Shown here piece by piece: positions 8,875 to 18,696 of a stretch of DNA of 64,000 bases (positions are counted from its first letter, which is position 1; each line of letters opens with the position of its first letter). The position numbers and the translations under genes were made by a program. Source of the stretch: Desulfocapsa sp. GTDB taxonomy: Bacteria > Desulfobacterota > Desulfobulbia > Desulfobulbales > Desulfocapsaceae. The stretch lies in contig JAQYVF010000017.1 of the NCBI GenBank assembly GCA_030145625.1, positions 1 to 64,000 of the forward strand, in the 5' to 3' direction. The notes beneath the pieces were generated by a model. The model did not search any database. It was given only the letters and a program-made list of their open reading frames with translations, and was not told where the DNA came from.

Positions 8875-10833
8875 TTATTGTTTTTTCTGTTCAACAAGAG
8901 ACTTGATCCGCGCTAGATTGATTCCGGCTCCTGGAAAGCCCGGATCAAGTTCAACCGCCTGTTGAAAATGCATGGCCGCCTGTTCATACTCTCCACGTTC
9001 TGCAAAGAGGATACCCAGATTATTGTGGGCACCGGCAAAGGCCGGGTTGTTGCGCAGAGCTTCCAGGAAGTGAAACTTGGCTTTCTCTGCATCTCCACCC
9101 TCACGGTACAGCAGCCCCAGATTGTTCTGCAGCCCGGCATCATTAGGATGCGTTTCAAGTTGCTTCTGCAAGATGGCTATTCTCTCCTCAAGCTCCCGGA
9201 GCAGACCGGACAGATCACGCATGTTTTGCTTTGCATCTTCAAACTCAGGCCTAATGGCCAAGGCCTTGGCGAAATGCACCTTTGCTTCCAGATACCGTTT
9301 ATCCTGAGCCAGTAGCACCCCAGCATTACTGTGCGCCTCAGCAAAATCCGGATAGAGTTCAAGGGCCACCAGAAATTGATGCAAGGCTTCATTCCGCCTG
9401 CCCAGGGAAGCAAGACTATTCCCCAGGTTATAGTTGGCCTCGGCATAATCAGGTTTGAGCTGCAAGGCGATCAGGTAATGCTCTATTGCCTCATTCTCTC
9501 TGCCGTTGCGAGCGAATGCGTCGCCAAGATTGTTATGGGCAATCCAGTTATTCGGATAAATATTGACTGCATGTATAAAAAGGGTGCTACTGGATCGCCA
9601 GCGGGTAGCCTGGCTGTAACTGAGAAAGGAAAAAACAGCCAACAATGTAATGGCTGCAACCGATATTGACCAAGCCCAGCGCCTACTGCGTCTGCTCAAT
9701 GTCACCCCAACCCAGGTCAATCCAATGATTAAACCGATAATGGGGATATAGGTGTAACGATCTGCCACTCGGTGCGGTCCGTCATGAATGAGCCCCGCAA
9801 CAGGGAGCAAGGTAATGACAAACCACAGCCATCCCACGAGCAGGAAAGGGAATTTTTCACGAAGCAGGAATACAAAACCAGTTACACCTGCGAAGATCAA
9901 GGCTGCTACAATAAGAAGATTAAGCTCAGGCGTTTCGTTATATGGATAGAGAACAGTCAAATGAACCGGCCAGAAAAATTTCTCCAGGTAATGCTGGAAA
10001 AACAGGAGAAAATCATACTGCCAGTAAGGGGAAAGGGTCTTTGACTCTATGTGCAGATCCTGCATGGCGCCGGTACTGATCAGAACAAAAAGACCGGCTA
10101 TCAACAACAGCCCTGTTTTTTCAAGGAGGATCCGGATTAGAGATGTGTTCGGAAATCCCGGCCGCCCGGAAGTGTGACCAGCAGTACTGAACCGACGTAA
10201 AGGCCAGAAGTCGAGGAGCAGCAGGACCAGAGGCAGAGTGATCATCATCGTTTTAGAGAGCAGCCCCAGGAAATAGACCAGTATAAGCAGAAGAAAATAC
10301 CAGAACCACTGCCTTTCAACCGCCTTGCTGTACACCCAGAGAGACAAGATCCAGAAAAATCCGCACAGCAGATCCTTTCGATCAGACACCCAGGCAACAG
10401 ACTCGACATGCAGTGGATGCACAGCAAAAAGAGCAGCGGCAAATCCGCTTGCCCAAGTCGCTCCCGTCAATTTCCTGAGGACAAGAAAGAGAAACAAGGT
10501 GTTCATGAGATGGAGAAGAAAACTGCTGAAATGGTGCCCGACAGGATCAAGCCCGAAAAACTGATAATCTGTGGCATGACTCAGCCATGTAAGAGGATGG
10601 AAGTGGCCATGCAGATGGGTGGTAAAGGCCCAACGCATGGTATCCAGAGTCACTCCCTGCTGGATATGTTTGTTTTCCGTAATGTAGATTGGATCATCGA
10701 AATTGATGAACTCAAAACTTGTCACCTGCAGAAAAACGGCTGTAATCAGGATGGCAAGAAGAGAGCAAACCAAAAAGATGATTCGTGGACGATCTGCATC
10801 CATACTGCTCTGTTGTATTCCGTTCATATTCAC
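8875..10833 (-). CDS. TMTC-like membrane protein with TPR domain (GT-C type)
   Basis: A 652-residue protein. The N-terminal two thirds is polytopic (roughly ten or more membrane segments) with an early periplasmic acidic motif (FINFDDPIYIT, about 42-52) and a conserved HPLHVESVAWVSDRKD loop near 140-155. Both are typical of GT-C lipid-linked-sugar glycosyltransferases related to eukaryotic TMTC O-mannosyltransferases. About six TPR repeats fill the C-terminal third (AHNNLGDAFARNG, EANYNLGNSLASLG, AHNNLGILFAERG and others). It probably transfers a lipid-linked sugar to an exported protein or carrier (inference). Its start overlaps the stop of the methyltransferase gene at 10830 by 4 bp, so it is the last gene of the leftward glycan operon. 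Confidence 0.8.
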   Translation of the reverse strand: MNMNGIQQSSMDADRPRIIFLVCSLLAILITAVFLQVTSFEFINFDDPIYITENKHIQQGVTLDTMRWAFTTHLHGHFHPLTWLSHATDYQFFGLDPVGHHFSSFLLHLMNTLFLFLVLRKLTGATWASGFAAALFAVHPLHVESVAWVSDRKDLLCGFFWILSLWVYSKAVERQWFWYFLLLILVYFLGLLSKTMMITLPLVLLLLDFWPLRRFSTAGHTSGRPGFPNTSLIRILLEKTGLLLIAGLFVLISTGAMQDLHIESKTLSPYWQYDFLLFFQHYLEKFFWPVHLTVLYPYNETPELNLLIVAALIFAGVTGFVFLLREKFPFLLVGWLWFVITLLPVAGLIHDGPHRVADRYTYIPIIGLIIGLTWVGVTLSRRSRRWAWSISVAAITLLAVFSFLSYSQATRWRSSSTLFIHAVNIYPNNWIAHNNLGDAFARNGRENEAIEHYLIALQLKPDYAEANYNLGNSLASLGRRNEALHQFLVALELYPDFAEAHSNAGVLLAQDKRYLEAKVHFAKALAIRPEFEDAKQNMRDLSGLLRELEERIAILQKQLETHPNDAGLQNNLGLLYREGGDAEKAKFHFLEALRNNPAFAGAHNNLGILFAERGEYEQAAMHFQQAVELDPGFPGAGINLARIKSLVEQKKQ

Positions 10834-12014
10834 AGACTGTGTATTCGGGCGGAAAGGTTAAGTGAATCCAGACAGTCTTGAATTTCCCGCCTGTACATAT
10901 CATTCATGATCAACACCGTATCCGGATGAAAGGTATCCAGAAACTCCGGTGACACCACCAGCTGCCCGGAACCGGGTATGTATTTCCCCTGTTTCCCCGG
11001 ATTGATGTCGACAACATATTGAATTATGCCAGGATCAGGTAATTGATTGAGGAGCGTTACCCCTTTTGATCCTGCCCCCCACAAGACAATTTTTCTACCG
11101 CATTGCAGTTCAGTCCCTATCAGTTCCTCAACTTTTTCATATCTTTTCCCGCTACAGAGAGCAAACTCTTCTGCCATCCTGAAAATTGCATTTTCAGCCA
11201 TTTCCTCCCCGGAAGAAATGGCCACATTCCCCTCTGCCTGGGGAAATGCGTCAACGAACAAATACTGTCCACCAAATCCGGATTGTATCTCTCCACAATG
11301 AAATCCTGTATGTTCAAGGAGATACCGGAGGGATAATGGAGTAAAATATGTATAATGCTCATAGATAACATCCCATATCGAACACTGTTCCAGCATATAT
11401 GCTCCATCTGGAATTTCCAGAAAAAGGAGTGCATCTTTGCCATTCATGGCCTGGCGTATGGTTTTGAGGAAAGGAACAGGATCCGACAAATGTTCCAACA
11501 CATGTCGCGAGGCGTAGCACTTTGCCGGGATGTCAAAATAGTGTTCGGTAAAGGTGTCGGAAACAATAATAATATCTGAGAGATCACGTTCTTCAAGAGG
11601 ATCAGCAGTCGGTTCAAATCCGGTCCCCGTGCAGTTTCCCAGGCGGGTGAAGAGCTGCAGGAACTCTCCTTTGCCGCAGCCTATATCGATGATCCCCTGC
11701 CCAGAAAGATTGTAAGTATCCAGGAGTCTTTCCACCTGCTGTGCAGCATAACTCCGGTAACGTTTCGAGAAATGAAGGGAATTCTCATATCCCGGCTGAT
11801 AGCGGACAATGGCCGGATTGAACTGACGGTTATAGATATGAGAGCAGTGGTCGCAGAGAACCAGTTCAATATCTCCCCTGATGACAGCCTGGGCCTCCTC
11901 AACAGATTGACGGAGAACATTGCAGAATACCGGCATATTTTGCATCCGTACAAGAACCTTGCTCTCTGCGTTCTTGCACACCGGACATGGCATATTTGCC
12001 TGCAACTCTTTCAT
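10830..12014 (-). CDS. Zinc-ribbon class I SAM-dependent methyltransferase
   Basis: A 394-residue enzyme of the sugar C-/O-methyltransferase type. It has an N-terminal zinc-binding module (CPVC at 10-13, CDHC near 54-57), a Rossmann SAM-binding domain with motif I IIDIGCGKGEFL (near 105), and a C-terminal domain with a second nucleotide-type motif (KIVLWGAGSKG, near 312). This three-part layout matches NovU/TylC3-like methyltransferases acting on nucleotide-linked deoxysugars. It is similar in sequence and layout to its neighbour at 12021, suggesting tandem duplication and divergence. It overlaps the downstream TMTC-like gene by 4 bp and lies 6 bases after the upstream gene, so translation is probably coupled. 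Confidence 0.85.
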   Translation of the reverse strand: MKELQANMPCPVCKNAESKVLVRMQNMPVFCNVLRQSVEEAQAVIRGDIELVLCDHCSHIYNRQFNPAIVRYQPGYENSLHFSKRYRSYAAQQVERLLDTYNLSGQGIIDIGCGKGEFLQLFTRLGNCTGTGFEPTADPLEERDLSDIIIVSDTFTEHYFDIPAKCYASRHVLEHLSDPVPFLKTIRQAMNGKDALLFLEIPDGAYMLEQCSIWDVIYEHYTYFTPLSLRYLLEHTGFHCGEIQSGFGGQYLFVDAFPQAEGNVAISSGEEMAENAIFRMAEEFALCSGKRYEKVEELIGTELQCGRKIVLWGAGSKGVTLLNQLPDPGIIQYVVDINPGKQGKYIPGSGQLVVSPEFLDTFHPDTVLIMNDMYRREIQDCLDSLNLSARIHSL

Positions 12015-12020
12015 GTTTTG

Positions 12021-13235
12021 CTATTTTTTACTGAGACTCTTAATTTCATTGGATAAGGGGATAAGTTCACACTTGATATCCAACAAGGTTAACTGATTTC
12101 TTATTTCTTCCATATAGACGGGGTTCATTGCAAGGACGATATCCGGTTGAGCACTGACAAGACTTTCGGGTGCGACCACTCGATGCCCACTGCCCGGAAG
12201 GTACCAGCCCTGTTTATGAGGATTGATATCCACCACAAAATCCACTGTTGAAGGACATTTCAATGTCGCAAGAAAGGCAACCGCTTTTGAGCCCCCTCCC
12301 CAGAGAACGACTTTCTTGTTCTGTGCATGCCATGCCTGCAGCAACTGTTGCCATCTCCGGATATGTTGCCTGACAGCTACAGAAAATAAGTCAACAAGAT
12401 GGCCGACATTATAGCCCTGACCGATTTCAATCAGTTCTGCTGCCGGGGTATCTATGGGCAAGGCCTCGATCATCAGATATTGCTGATCGTATCCGTTCAT
12501 AACAGCAAGAACCTTGAAGCCACATTGCTGAAAAAGAATAACAAGTGACTCACGGGTAAAATAAGAGCAGTGTTCATAATAGATATCCCAAAATCTCGAT
12601 TCCTCAAGAATCGGGCTGGTATTCGGTACCTGGAAGAAGACAGTCGGCCTATTGCCCGGAGCAATCGACTTACGGATACACCCGAGAAAATGACGTACAT
12701 CGGTTATGTGTTCAAGGGTCATTTTGCAGATAATACAATCCGCTTGTTCCCCCTCATACTTCTCTGGGAAAAGACGTTTATGAATGATCACCTTTTCAGA
12801 AAGATCAGCAAATGACCTTTCGGGAACATACGACGGATCATACCCGATTCCCCTGTTGCTCCCCATACTGCACAAGAGATTGAGAAAATCACCTTTGCCG
12901 CAGCCGATCTCAAGGATGATTTTGTTACGAAGATGATAACTCTTGAACAGACGGGATGCCAGTTCATGATTAAAGGTGTTGAAAACATCAGAATGCGCCT
13001 GATTTTCTTCATACTTCCGGTCGTAAATGCAGATCTGCGGATCGTATGCTGCATTAAATACAAACCCGCAGGCAGGACAATAGACCAGTAAGACATCTCC
13101 CCTGTTGATGCCTGTGGCCTCTTCAAGGCTTTGACAAAGTATAACACTGTTAGCAGGCTGTGCTGTACAGCAGTAAAAAGGATCGTTTTCCACTGCCTGT
13201 TGGCATGAAGGACAGATGCTGGCTAATGCGTTCAT
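12021..13235 (-). CDS. Zinc-ribbon class I SAM-dependent methyltransferase (paralogue)
   Basis: A 404-residue methyltransferase with the same architecture as the gene at 10830. It has N-terminal cysteine pairs (CPSC at 8-11, CPAC near 54-57), SAM motif I (ILEIGCGKGDFL, near 105), and a C-terminal domain with KVVLWGGGSKA (near 311) and the shared VVDINPHKQGWYLPGSG segment. It probably methylates a sugar nucleotide or glycan made by this operon. Its ATG overlaps the stop of the gene at 13232 by 4 bp. Whether the two paralogues act on different positions of one sugar cannot be told from sequence. Confidence 0.85.
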   Translation of the reverse strand: MNALASICPSCQQAVENDPFYCCTAQPANSVILCQSLEEATGINRGDVLLVYCPACGFVFNAAYDPQICIYDRKYEENQAHSDVFNTFNHELASRLFKSYHLRNKIILEIGCGKGDFLNLLCSMGSNRGIGYDPSYVPERSFADLSEKVIIHKRLFPEKYEGEQADCIICKMTLEHITDVRHFLGCIRKSIAPGNRPTVFFQVPNTSPILEESRFWDIYYEHCSYFTRESLVILFQQCGFKVLAVMNGYDQQYLMIEALPIDTPAAELIEIGQGYNVGHLVDLFSVAVRQHIRRWQQLLQAWHAQNKKVVLWGGGSKAVAFLATLKCPSTVDFVVDINPHKQGWYLPGSGHRVVAPESLVSAQPDIVLAMNPVYMEEIRNQLTLLDIKCELIPLSNEIKSLSKK

Positions 13236-14623
13236 ACCGTGGACTCCGGATGTTTTTCACGAAACAGCGTAACGATATGCAGAAGAATTATTATCCAGAT
13301 CATAACCTGCAAGAAAACAAAGCTGACATCATAGCCCAGATAGAGTGCAGCGCTCATTGCGGCAGTAACAGGATAGTGCTGCAGCACCACAGGCAGCAAC
13401 GGTTCCAGATACATCCAGAGTGCAGTTGCCGCAAGTAAAAAAGCAACGATTGACCCCCTGGTTCTGTCCCTGAATTTTCTATTTAGTCCGACGACACAAA
13501 GAAACAGAAAACCTGCCGCCAGGGTCAGCGCCTGCGGCAAAATTGTGAAATACTCGTGGACAGGAACACTCTTGACAGAAGGAATCGGCCTTACCTCGAC
13601 ATTGCCGAACGTCAGGTCGACATGATGAGCAATGAGCAGTACCCCACCGTAACCAGGATTTTTCCGGTCCGCAGTCTGCTGCAAAGACCATTCATCCGGC
13701 TCTTCCTCTCCCTGCGGCCATGCTTTGAGAAAATAGCGGGTCTTAAAGGCGAAGGTCTGCACCTGGGAGCGTAAGAGATAGGTTTTGCCAACTTCCAGTA
13801 CATAAGGCAAGGCAACGGAAAGATCGTTTATGGGCCTGGTGTTGATATTAAAACCAGCCAACCCGTTTTTGGGGAAAGTGTACCAGTGAATGGCTCCGAC
13901 CGGGAACCAGCCGCAATGAGGCTGACCGCAAGCTATCGGTGAGTCGGTGTGTCCGTTCCAATGCAAGATCAAGCCGAGACCGGGACTGACACTCTCCAGA
14001 GAATCATAAGCGGAATCATCTATACCATTCAGGGTGAAAGGGACTAGAACCTCATAGCTTGCCCAGGTGCCATCACCGAGGGCCAGGGCGCGGTCATAGC
14101 CAATAGAGTCCGATGCCGTGCGAATGCCGGATTCGGTTATTTCCCACATTCCGTCAACCACCTGGACTGCATCTTGAATACTATCCACCTTTGCCCATTC
14201 CACCATGTACGGCAGCGGCCAGAGATGACTCTGGTAGTCAACTGTCACACGCTGAACATCCCTGCTCTTGTCTTTCAGAATCCTGGTAATTTCAATGCTG
14301 TTGCTTCCGCATTGTAAACCGCCTGCATCAATTTCAACGTTAAAATCTCCGGGAGCAGACAAGCGCCTGGAATCAGGTCCACTATGCAGGGCGTGCTCCG
14401 GCCCTTCATTTACCCTGAAAGACAAGGAAGAAACCTGATCATAATTGCTGACACGACCGGGAATATTCACCCGTGGCTGGGTCAGACCGGGGAAGCCAAA
14501 TTGCTGTTCTTCGCCGTACCATACCTGGATGGCTTCCGTTGCCTGAATCTCAGAGAGTAAAGAACAAAAAATGAAAACAAGACAGGCGCCACAACAGCAA
14601 AAAACTGTTCTCCCGCTCACCAT
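13232..14623 (-). CDS. Exported beta-sandwich protein with C-terminal membrane helices, unrecognised
   Basis: A 463-residue protein. The start at 14623 is chosen because an extended frame to 14851 would run inside the preceding methyltransferase gene, while this ATG is followed by a signal peptide (about 1-29) and abuts the upstream stop (14625). The ectodomain (about 30-360) is rich in beta-strand pattern and Trp, Gly and Asp, and reads like a lectin/LamG-type jelly roll (GDGTWASYEVLVPF, LGLILHWNGHTDS). Three hydrophobic helices follow (about 368-455). It may recognise or present the glycan made by the operon (inference). No named family is recognised. It overlaps the downstream methyltransferase by 4 bp. 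Confidence 0.7.
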   Translation of the reverse strand: MVSGRTVFCCCGACLVFIFCSLLSEIQATEAIQVWYGEEQQFGFPGLTQPRVNIPGRVSNYDQVSSLSFRVNEGPEHALHSGPDSRRLSAPGDFNVEIDAGGLQCGSNSIEITRILKDKSRDVQRVTVDYQSHLWPLPYMVEWAKVDSIQDAVQVVDGMWEITESGIRTASDSIGYDRALALGDGTWASYEVLVPFTLNGIDDSAYDSLESVSPGLGLILHWNGHTDSPIACGQPHCGWFPVGAIHWYTFPKNGLAGFNINTRPINDLSVALPYVLEVGKTYLLRSQVQTFAFKTRYFLKAWPQGEEEPDEWSLQQTADRKNPGYGGVLLIAHHVDLTFGNVEVRPIPSVKSVPVHEYFTILPQALTLAAGFLFLCVVGLNRKFRDRTRGSIVAFLLAATALWMYLEPLLPVVLQHYPVTAAMSAALYLGYDVSFVFLQVMIWIIILLHIVTLFREKHPESTV

Positions 14624-14624
14624 G

Positions 14625-15866
14625 TCAAACGACCTTCGGAAACGGTACGGGGACAATAAACCGGCCGCCGCGGTCATGATAGGTTTGCTGCTGGAGCAGG
14701 ATTTCATCAACCAGATTCCATGAAAGCAGGAGTACATAGTCCGGCTGCTCGGCAAGGAGTTTCTCCACAGGAAAAATGGGCAGATGATTCTCTCCCATAA
14801 ATTTGCCATGTTTGACAGGGTTTTTATCCACGACCCAGAGGAGATCATCATGCCCTATTCCACAGAGATGAAGCAAGGTTGCCGCCTTGGCTGCAGCTCC
14901 ATAGGCAGCAATCGATTTCCCCTTCTTTCGCAGATCTGCGAGCAGTGCCTTCAGCGCAGCACAGAGTAATTTGATCTTGTCGACAAAATCAAGATAAGGA
15001 TGAATAACTGACAATCCCCTCTCTCCTTCGATCCTTACAAGCTCCTTCACTGCAGAGGAAGCATGCTCATATTTATTAATAAACAGACGCAACGAACCGC
15101 CCTGGACATCCTGTTGCTGCACATCATTGATAAAAAGCCCATGGCGACGAAACAGCGTATTAAGGGCCTTGAGGGAGAAGTAGCAATAATGTTGGTGATA
15201 AATGGTATCAAATTCGCCTCTGCCTAGGAGGTCGCCAACCCAGGGAACCTCAACGGTCATCAATCCATCGTCCTTAAGGAGATGAGAGGATGCCCGTATG
15301 ATCTCATTTGGTTCCGGGACATGGGCAATAACATTGTTTGCTATAATGACATCGGCATACCTGTTGTCTTCAGCAAGTTTCTCTGCCATCTGCATGGTAA
15401 AGAAATCCTTGATGACCGGAATATTTTTTTTCTCAGCCACACCTGCCGGTCCTTTTGCCGGATCAACACCAAGAACAGGTATATTTTCTCGGACAAAATT
15501 TGTGAGCATATAGCCATCGTTACAGGCTATCTCAAGAACCATGCTCGAGGAACTAAGCAACTTGCGCTCAAGTATTTCATGGGCATAGCCCGTTGCATGA
15601 CGAAGATACGCTTCTGAAACCGAGGAATAATAGGGATAATCCTGCTGAAAAAGTATTTCAGGAGCAACTGTTTCCTGTATCTGTAGAAGGCTGCAGTCGG
15701 GACACCAGACAAGGCTCAGCGGCACAAGCAGTTCCGGTTCGCCCAGCTGTTTTTCGATTAAAAGACGGTCAGCAATGGGGGGGGTACCAAGGGAAAGAAT
15801 CGCTTGCAAATGTCGGTTCCTGCAAGAGCGGCAGGTCGTTTCAATGATATACCCGTTTTTGCTCAT
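14625..15866 (-). CDS. Sugar C-methyltransferase (TylC3/NovU-like)
   Basis: A 413-residue class I SAM methyltransferase with the full three-domain layout of sugar C-methyltransferases. These are an N-terminal zinc-binding domain (C12, C15 in [14 protein letters not shown] near 55-58), a SAM domain with motif [14 protein letters not shown] (near 108) and an EVPW strand, and a C-terminal domain with [18 protein letters not shown] (near 322). The family methylates 4-keto deoxysugar nucleotides. The neighbouring cytidylyltransferase and epimerase genes fit a dedicated deoxysugar pathway, although no 4,6-dehydratase is present in the window. It lies 21 bases downstream of the epimerase-side gene boundary, in one operon. 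Confidence 0.88.
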   Translation of the reverse strand: MSKNGYIIETTCRSCRNRHLQAILSLGTPPIADRLLIEKQLGEPELLVPLSLVWCPDCSLLQIQETVAPEILFQQDYPYYSSVSEAYLRHATGYAHEILERKLLSSSSMVLEIACNDGYMLTNFVRENIPVLGVDPAKGPAGVAEKKNIPVIKDFFTMQMAEKLAEDNRYADVIIANNVIAHVPEPNEIIRASSHLLKDDGLMTVEVPWVGDLLGRGEFDTIYHQHYCYFSLKALNTLFRRHGLFINDVQQQDVQGGSLRLFINKYEHASSAVKELVRIEGERGLSVIHPYLDFVDKIKLLCAALKALLADLRKKGKSIAAYGAAAKAATLLHLCGIGHDDLLWVVDKNPVKHGKFMGENHLPIFPVEKLLAEQPDYVLLLSWNLVDEILLQQQTYHDRGGRFIVPVPFPKVV

Positions 15867-15887
15867 GATTCCATATGAAGGAAAAGA

Positions 15888-16913
15888 TTATTTTATCCAG
15901 CGCAGGTTTTTATCAAGCTGCCCGTTACACATGAGTTCTTGAAGGTGGGCAATACGATTATATTTCGGCCCTTCGAATTCTCCCTGCTTCAAGCCAAGAG
16001 AGGTGTAAAAGGCCAGCAGATCCCGGATGGATCGCTTTACAGTCCATTCAGGAACAAATGATGGAACTATGTTGGCTATTTTATCACTCGACACCTTGTA
16101 ACAGCGTTTATCCGGCCCTCCGTCCGAAGCATATTCCAACTCGCAGTTTGGTACAATCTGATTAACAGATTCGGCAACTTCGCTGATTTGGTAATTTTCA
16201 GAAGTATCTCCGACATTAAAGACCTGATTATGCACAGAGGCAACCGGCACATTCAGGACCGCTATAAAAGCCCGACAGATGTCCGCAATATGAACAAAAG
16301 GACGCCAGGGACTGCCATCACTTTTGATCAGAATTTTTCCTGTGGTATACGCCCAGGCGACAAGATTATTAACAACCAGGTCAAAACGAATTCGAGGGGA
16401 ATAGCCATGTGCGGTGGCACATCTGAAGAAAATGGGACTAAAATTTTCATCCGCCAATTCCGAGAGGCGTTGTTCAGCCAGGATCTTAGAATGGGCATAG
16501 GGGGTAACCGGATTCATAGGGGAGCTTTCATCTATCAAATCTGAACCGGAAGCCCCGTAGATACTGCATGACGAGGCAAAAAGAAAGTATTTAACTCCCG
16601 CTTTTTTGGCCAATTCCGCCAACCGTACCGTGGCCAGATAGTTTATCTCCATGGTCAGCTGTGGATCAAGGTCGCCAAGTGGATCGTTGGAAAGACCAGC
16701 CAGATGAATTACTGCGTCACAGCCTGCCACATCTTCGACAGTGACATCCCTGATATCCTTGTGAAGAGAAGGCACCGGCGCCGGTGCCTGGCCAAAGAGA
16801 GACGATTCATAGAGATCGCTGTCAATCCCTTGGACCTGGTAGCCGTGTACCGTGAGCATGGGAATCAAAAGGGAACCTATATACCCATTATGTCCAGTGA
16901 CAAGGATTTTCAT
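15888..16913 (-). CDS. NAD-dependent epimerase/dehydratase (extended SDR)
   Basis: A 341-residue sugar-nucleotide-modifying enzyme. The start at 16913 is preferred: it gives the canonical N-terminus MKILVTGHNGYIGS with the GxxGxxG NAD motif, and its ATGA overlaps the stop of the cytidylyltransferase gene by 4 bp. The catalytic YxxxK is seen as YAHSK (about 141-145), with a preceding SSCSIYG strand. Relatives are found with zinc-ribbon sugar methyltransferases in glycan loci. It probably acts on the CDP-sugar produced by the upstream RfbF-like enzyme. Epimerase, reductase or dehydratase activity cannot be distinguished from sequence alone. Confidence 0.85.
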   Translation of the reverse strand: MKILVTGHNGYIGSLLIPMLTVHGYQVQGIDSDLYESSLFGQAPAPVPSLHKDIRDVTVEDVAGCDAVIHLAGLSNDPLGDLDPQLTMEINYLATVRLAELAKKAGVKYFLFASSCSIYGASGSDLIDESSPMNPVTPYAHSKILAEQRLSELADENFSPIFFRCATAHGYSPRIRFDLVVNNLVAWAYTTGKILIKSDGSPWRPFVHIADICRAFIAVLNVPVASVHNQVFNVGDTSENYQISEVAESVNQIVPNCELEYASDGGPDKRCYKVSSDKIANIVPSFVPEWTVKRSIRDLLAFYTSLGLKQGEFEGPKYNRIAHLQELMCNGQLDKNLRWIK

Positions 16914-17686
16914 GATTGCAGCTCCGGTATCCAGAAGGCTGAACCGGAGTTCCACAACCCCTTCAGATATTCCCAGTCCCCCACCGTATCCATACACTGC
17001 CACTCCCCTTCATGCTGCCACGCCATAAGCTGATGATCAATTATCAAGCGGTTAATAGGCTCTGCCTCCCACTGTTCATTGTCACTATGAATATAATTGA
17101 GCGCTTCCGGTTCAAGAATGGCATAGCCGCTGTTAACCCACCTATCTGCCATACGTGGTTTTTCCTGAAAACCGGTAACCTCACCATCCGTCAGTTCCAT
17201 AATACCAAAACGTGATCTTGGGTGCACGGCTGCAACAGTTGCCAGGCGACCGTGGTTTTTATGGAAATCAAGCATTGTATCAAGCTGAAGGTCGGACAGC
17301 CCATCACACCAGGCAAGGAAAAAGGGTTGTTCGTCGAGAAAAGGACGAATGCGTCTCAACCGTCCTCCCGTACGTGTATCCAGGCCGGTATCAACCAGCC
17401 GCACACTTAAAGATGCATCTTGAGAACAAAGGCTTATACACTGCGACGATTCACTGATTTGAACAGTTTTGGCAATAGGCTCCAGATATTCCTGCAGCGC
17501 CACAACGACCTGTTTTGACTGATAGCCAACGGCAATAACAATCTCATTAATTCCATATGCCTGAAAATAGTGCATGATATGGCAAATAATGGGGATTCCA
17601 CCGATGGTAACCAGTGGTTTGGGCAAATTTGTGCTCTCAGCGCACATACGACGACCTTTCCCCCCGGCCAGAATAACAGCTTTCAT
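16910..17686 (-). CDS. Glucose-1-phosphate cytidylyltransferase-like nucleotidyltransferase
   Basis: A 258-residue nucleotidyltransferase opening with the activation signature MKAVILAGGKGRRM followed by LPKPLVTIGGIPI, as in RfbF-type glucose-1-phosphate cytidylyltransferases. Further matches are DTGLDTRTGGRLRR, the metal-binding region WCDGLSDL, and FQEKP. The first step it would catalyse is CDP-glucose formation from CTP and glucose-1-phosphate. The substrate assignment (CTP rather than UTP or dTTP) rests on overall similarity to RfbF and is moderately sure. It lies 40 bp downstream of a GT2 gene and overlaps the epimerase gene by 4 bp. Confidence 0.8.
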   Translation of the reverse strand: MKAVILAGGKGRRMCAESTNLPKPLVTIGGIPIICHIMHYFQAYGINEIVIAVGYQSKQVVVALQEYLEPIAKTVQISESSQCISLCSQDASLSVRLVDTGLDTRTGGRLRRIRPFLDEQPFFLAWCDGLSDLQLDTMLDFHKNHGRLATVAAVHPRSRFGIMELTDGEVTGFQEKPRMADRWVNSGYAILEPEALNYIHSDNEQWEAEPINRLIIDHQLMAWQHEGEWQCMDTVGDWEYLKGLWNSGSAFWIPELQS

Positions 17687-17725
17687 AATCTATTTAGACA
17701 GACAAACTTGTATTGTTTTCATTGC

Positions 17726-18682
17726 TTATTCCGTACTTCCTTTGCCAGCCAGGTATTTTTCTAATCGGATAAGAGTATTCTCCATTCCCGGGAAAAAAAT
17801 AAGCAGTGGATCAGCAAGAAGCCTGGCCCAGTTTTGGTTCACACCCAGCCATTTCAAGACAGCTACCTGGCAGTCAAATTTTTCTTGAGCAGTCAGTTCA
17901 GGAACACGAGCAATACATTTAAAGTATTCTGATAAAATTCGCCAGTGAGGAAAAACAAACCTTCCTTTAAGTTTCGGATCAAACCATTGTCCACGCATGT
18001 GGTGGGCCGGCATGGCACAGATAGACCGCTCAGGATGATCCCGGCAGAGAAACAACGGATCAGGAAGGATGACAAATTTCCCCTGCAGACCAAGTTCTGC
18101 TCGAAGCGGCCGGTCAGAGGCAATGTAACTTCCAATAAGAGGTGTTCTTTCAAGACTCTTTCTTCGTATCACTCCAAAGACCTCATAGATATCCAGATCT
18201 GTGCGGATAAGAGCATTGAATCGTTCCGAAGCGCTTTCAGACTCAAGGGGGCAAGTATCTATGGGGGTGTGCCGGACGACTGATCCTGTCTCGCTGATCA
18301 CGTTAACTTGAGAATGGCAGAGTACTATATCGTTGTTCTCTTCGAGAATATCGATACATTTTTTCAGATACTCCGGCCCAAGTTCATCATCATGGGCTGC
18401 CCATTTGAAATATTTACTCTTTCCAGCATGAAAAACCCTGTTGAAATTAGCAGCAGCCCCAATATTTTCCACGTTACTGAGATACCGTATACGAGGGTCT
18501 CTTTCGGCAAATTTCAGGCAGACTTCAGCTGTTTCATCGATGGATGCATTGTCACAGATAATGAGTTCAAAGTCTGTATAAGATTGGCAGAGAATGGACT
18601 CTATGGCTTTATCGATGAAATTTGCACCGTTGTAGACGGGCATACCGATACTCAGGAGAGGGGAAAAATGATGTAAAGACAT
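17726..18682 (-). CDS. Family 2 glycosyltransferase
   Basis: A 318-residue GT2 enzyme (GT-A fold). The conserved opening LLSIGMPVYNGANFIDKAIESI, the FELIICDNASIDET strand and the DxD-like AAHDDE (near 92-97) support an inverting nucleotide-sugar transferase. A frame extension to a TTG at 18727 exists, but that codon lies inside the MITE at 18697-18836, so the ATG at 18682 is chosen as native. The upstream GT2 gene ends at 18843 and the MITE is the whole spacer between them, so its insertion probably altered transcription or translation of this gene. Confidence 0.85.
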   Translation of the reverse strand: MSLHHFSPLLSIGMPVYNGANFIDKAIESILCQSYTDFELIICDNASIDETAEVCLKFAERDPRIRYLSNVENIGAAANFNRVFHAGKSKYFKWAAHDDELGPEYLKKCIDILEENNDIVLCHSQVNVISETGSVVRHTPIDTCPLESESASERFNALIRTDLDIYEVFGVIRRKSLERTPLIGSYIASDRPLRAELGLQGKFVILPDPLFLCRDHPERSICAMPAHHMRGQWFDPKLKGRFVFPHWRILSEYFKCIARVPELTAQEKFDCQVAVLKWLGVNQNWARLLADPLLIFFPGMENTLIRLEKYLAGKGSTE

Positions 18683-18696
18683 AGAAAACGACACTG

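Noticed and set aside
14624-14851. N-terminal extension of the 13232 gene
   Set aside because: It overlaps the preceding methyltransferase in another frame and lacks a ribosome-binding site. The ATG at 14623 gives a signal peptide and abuts the upstream stop.
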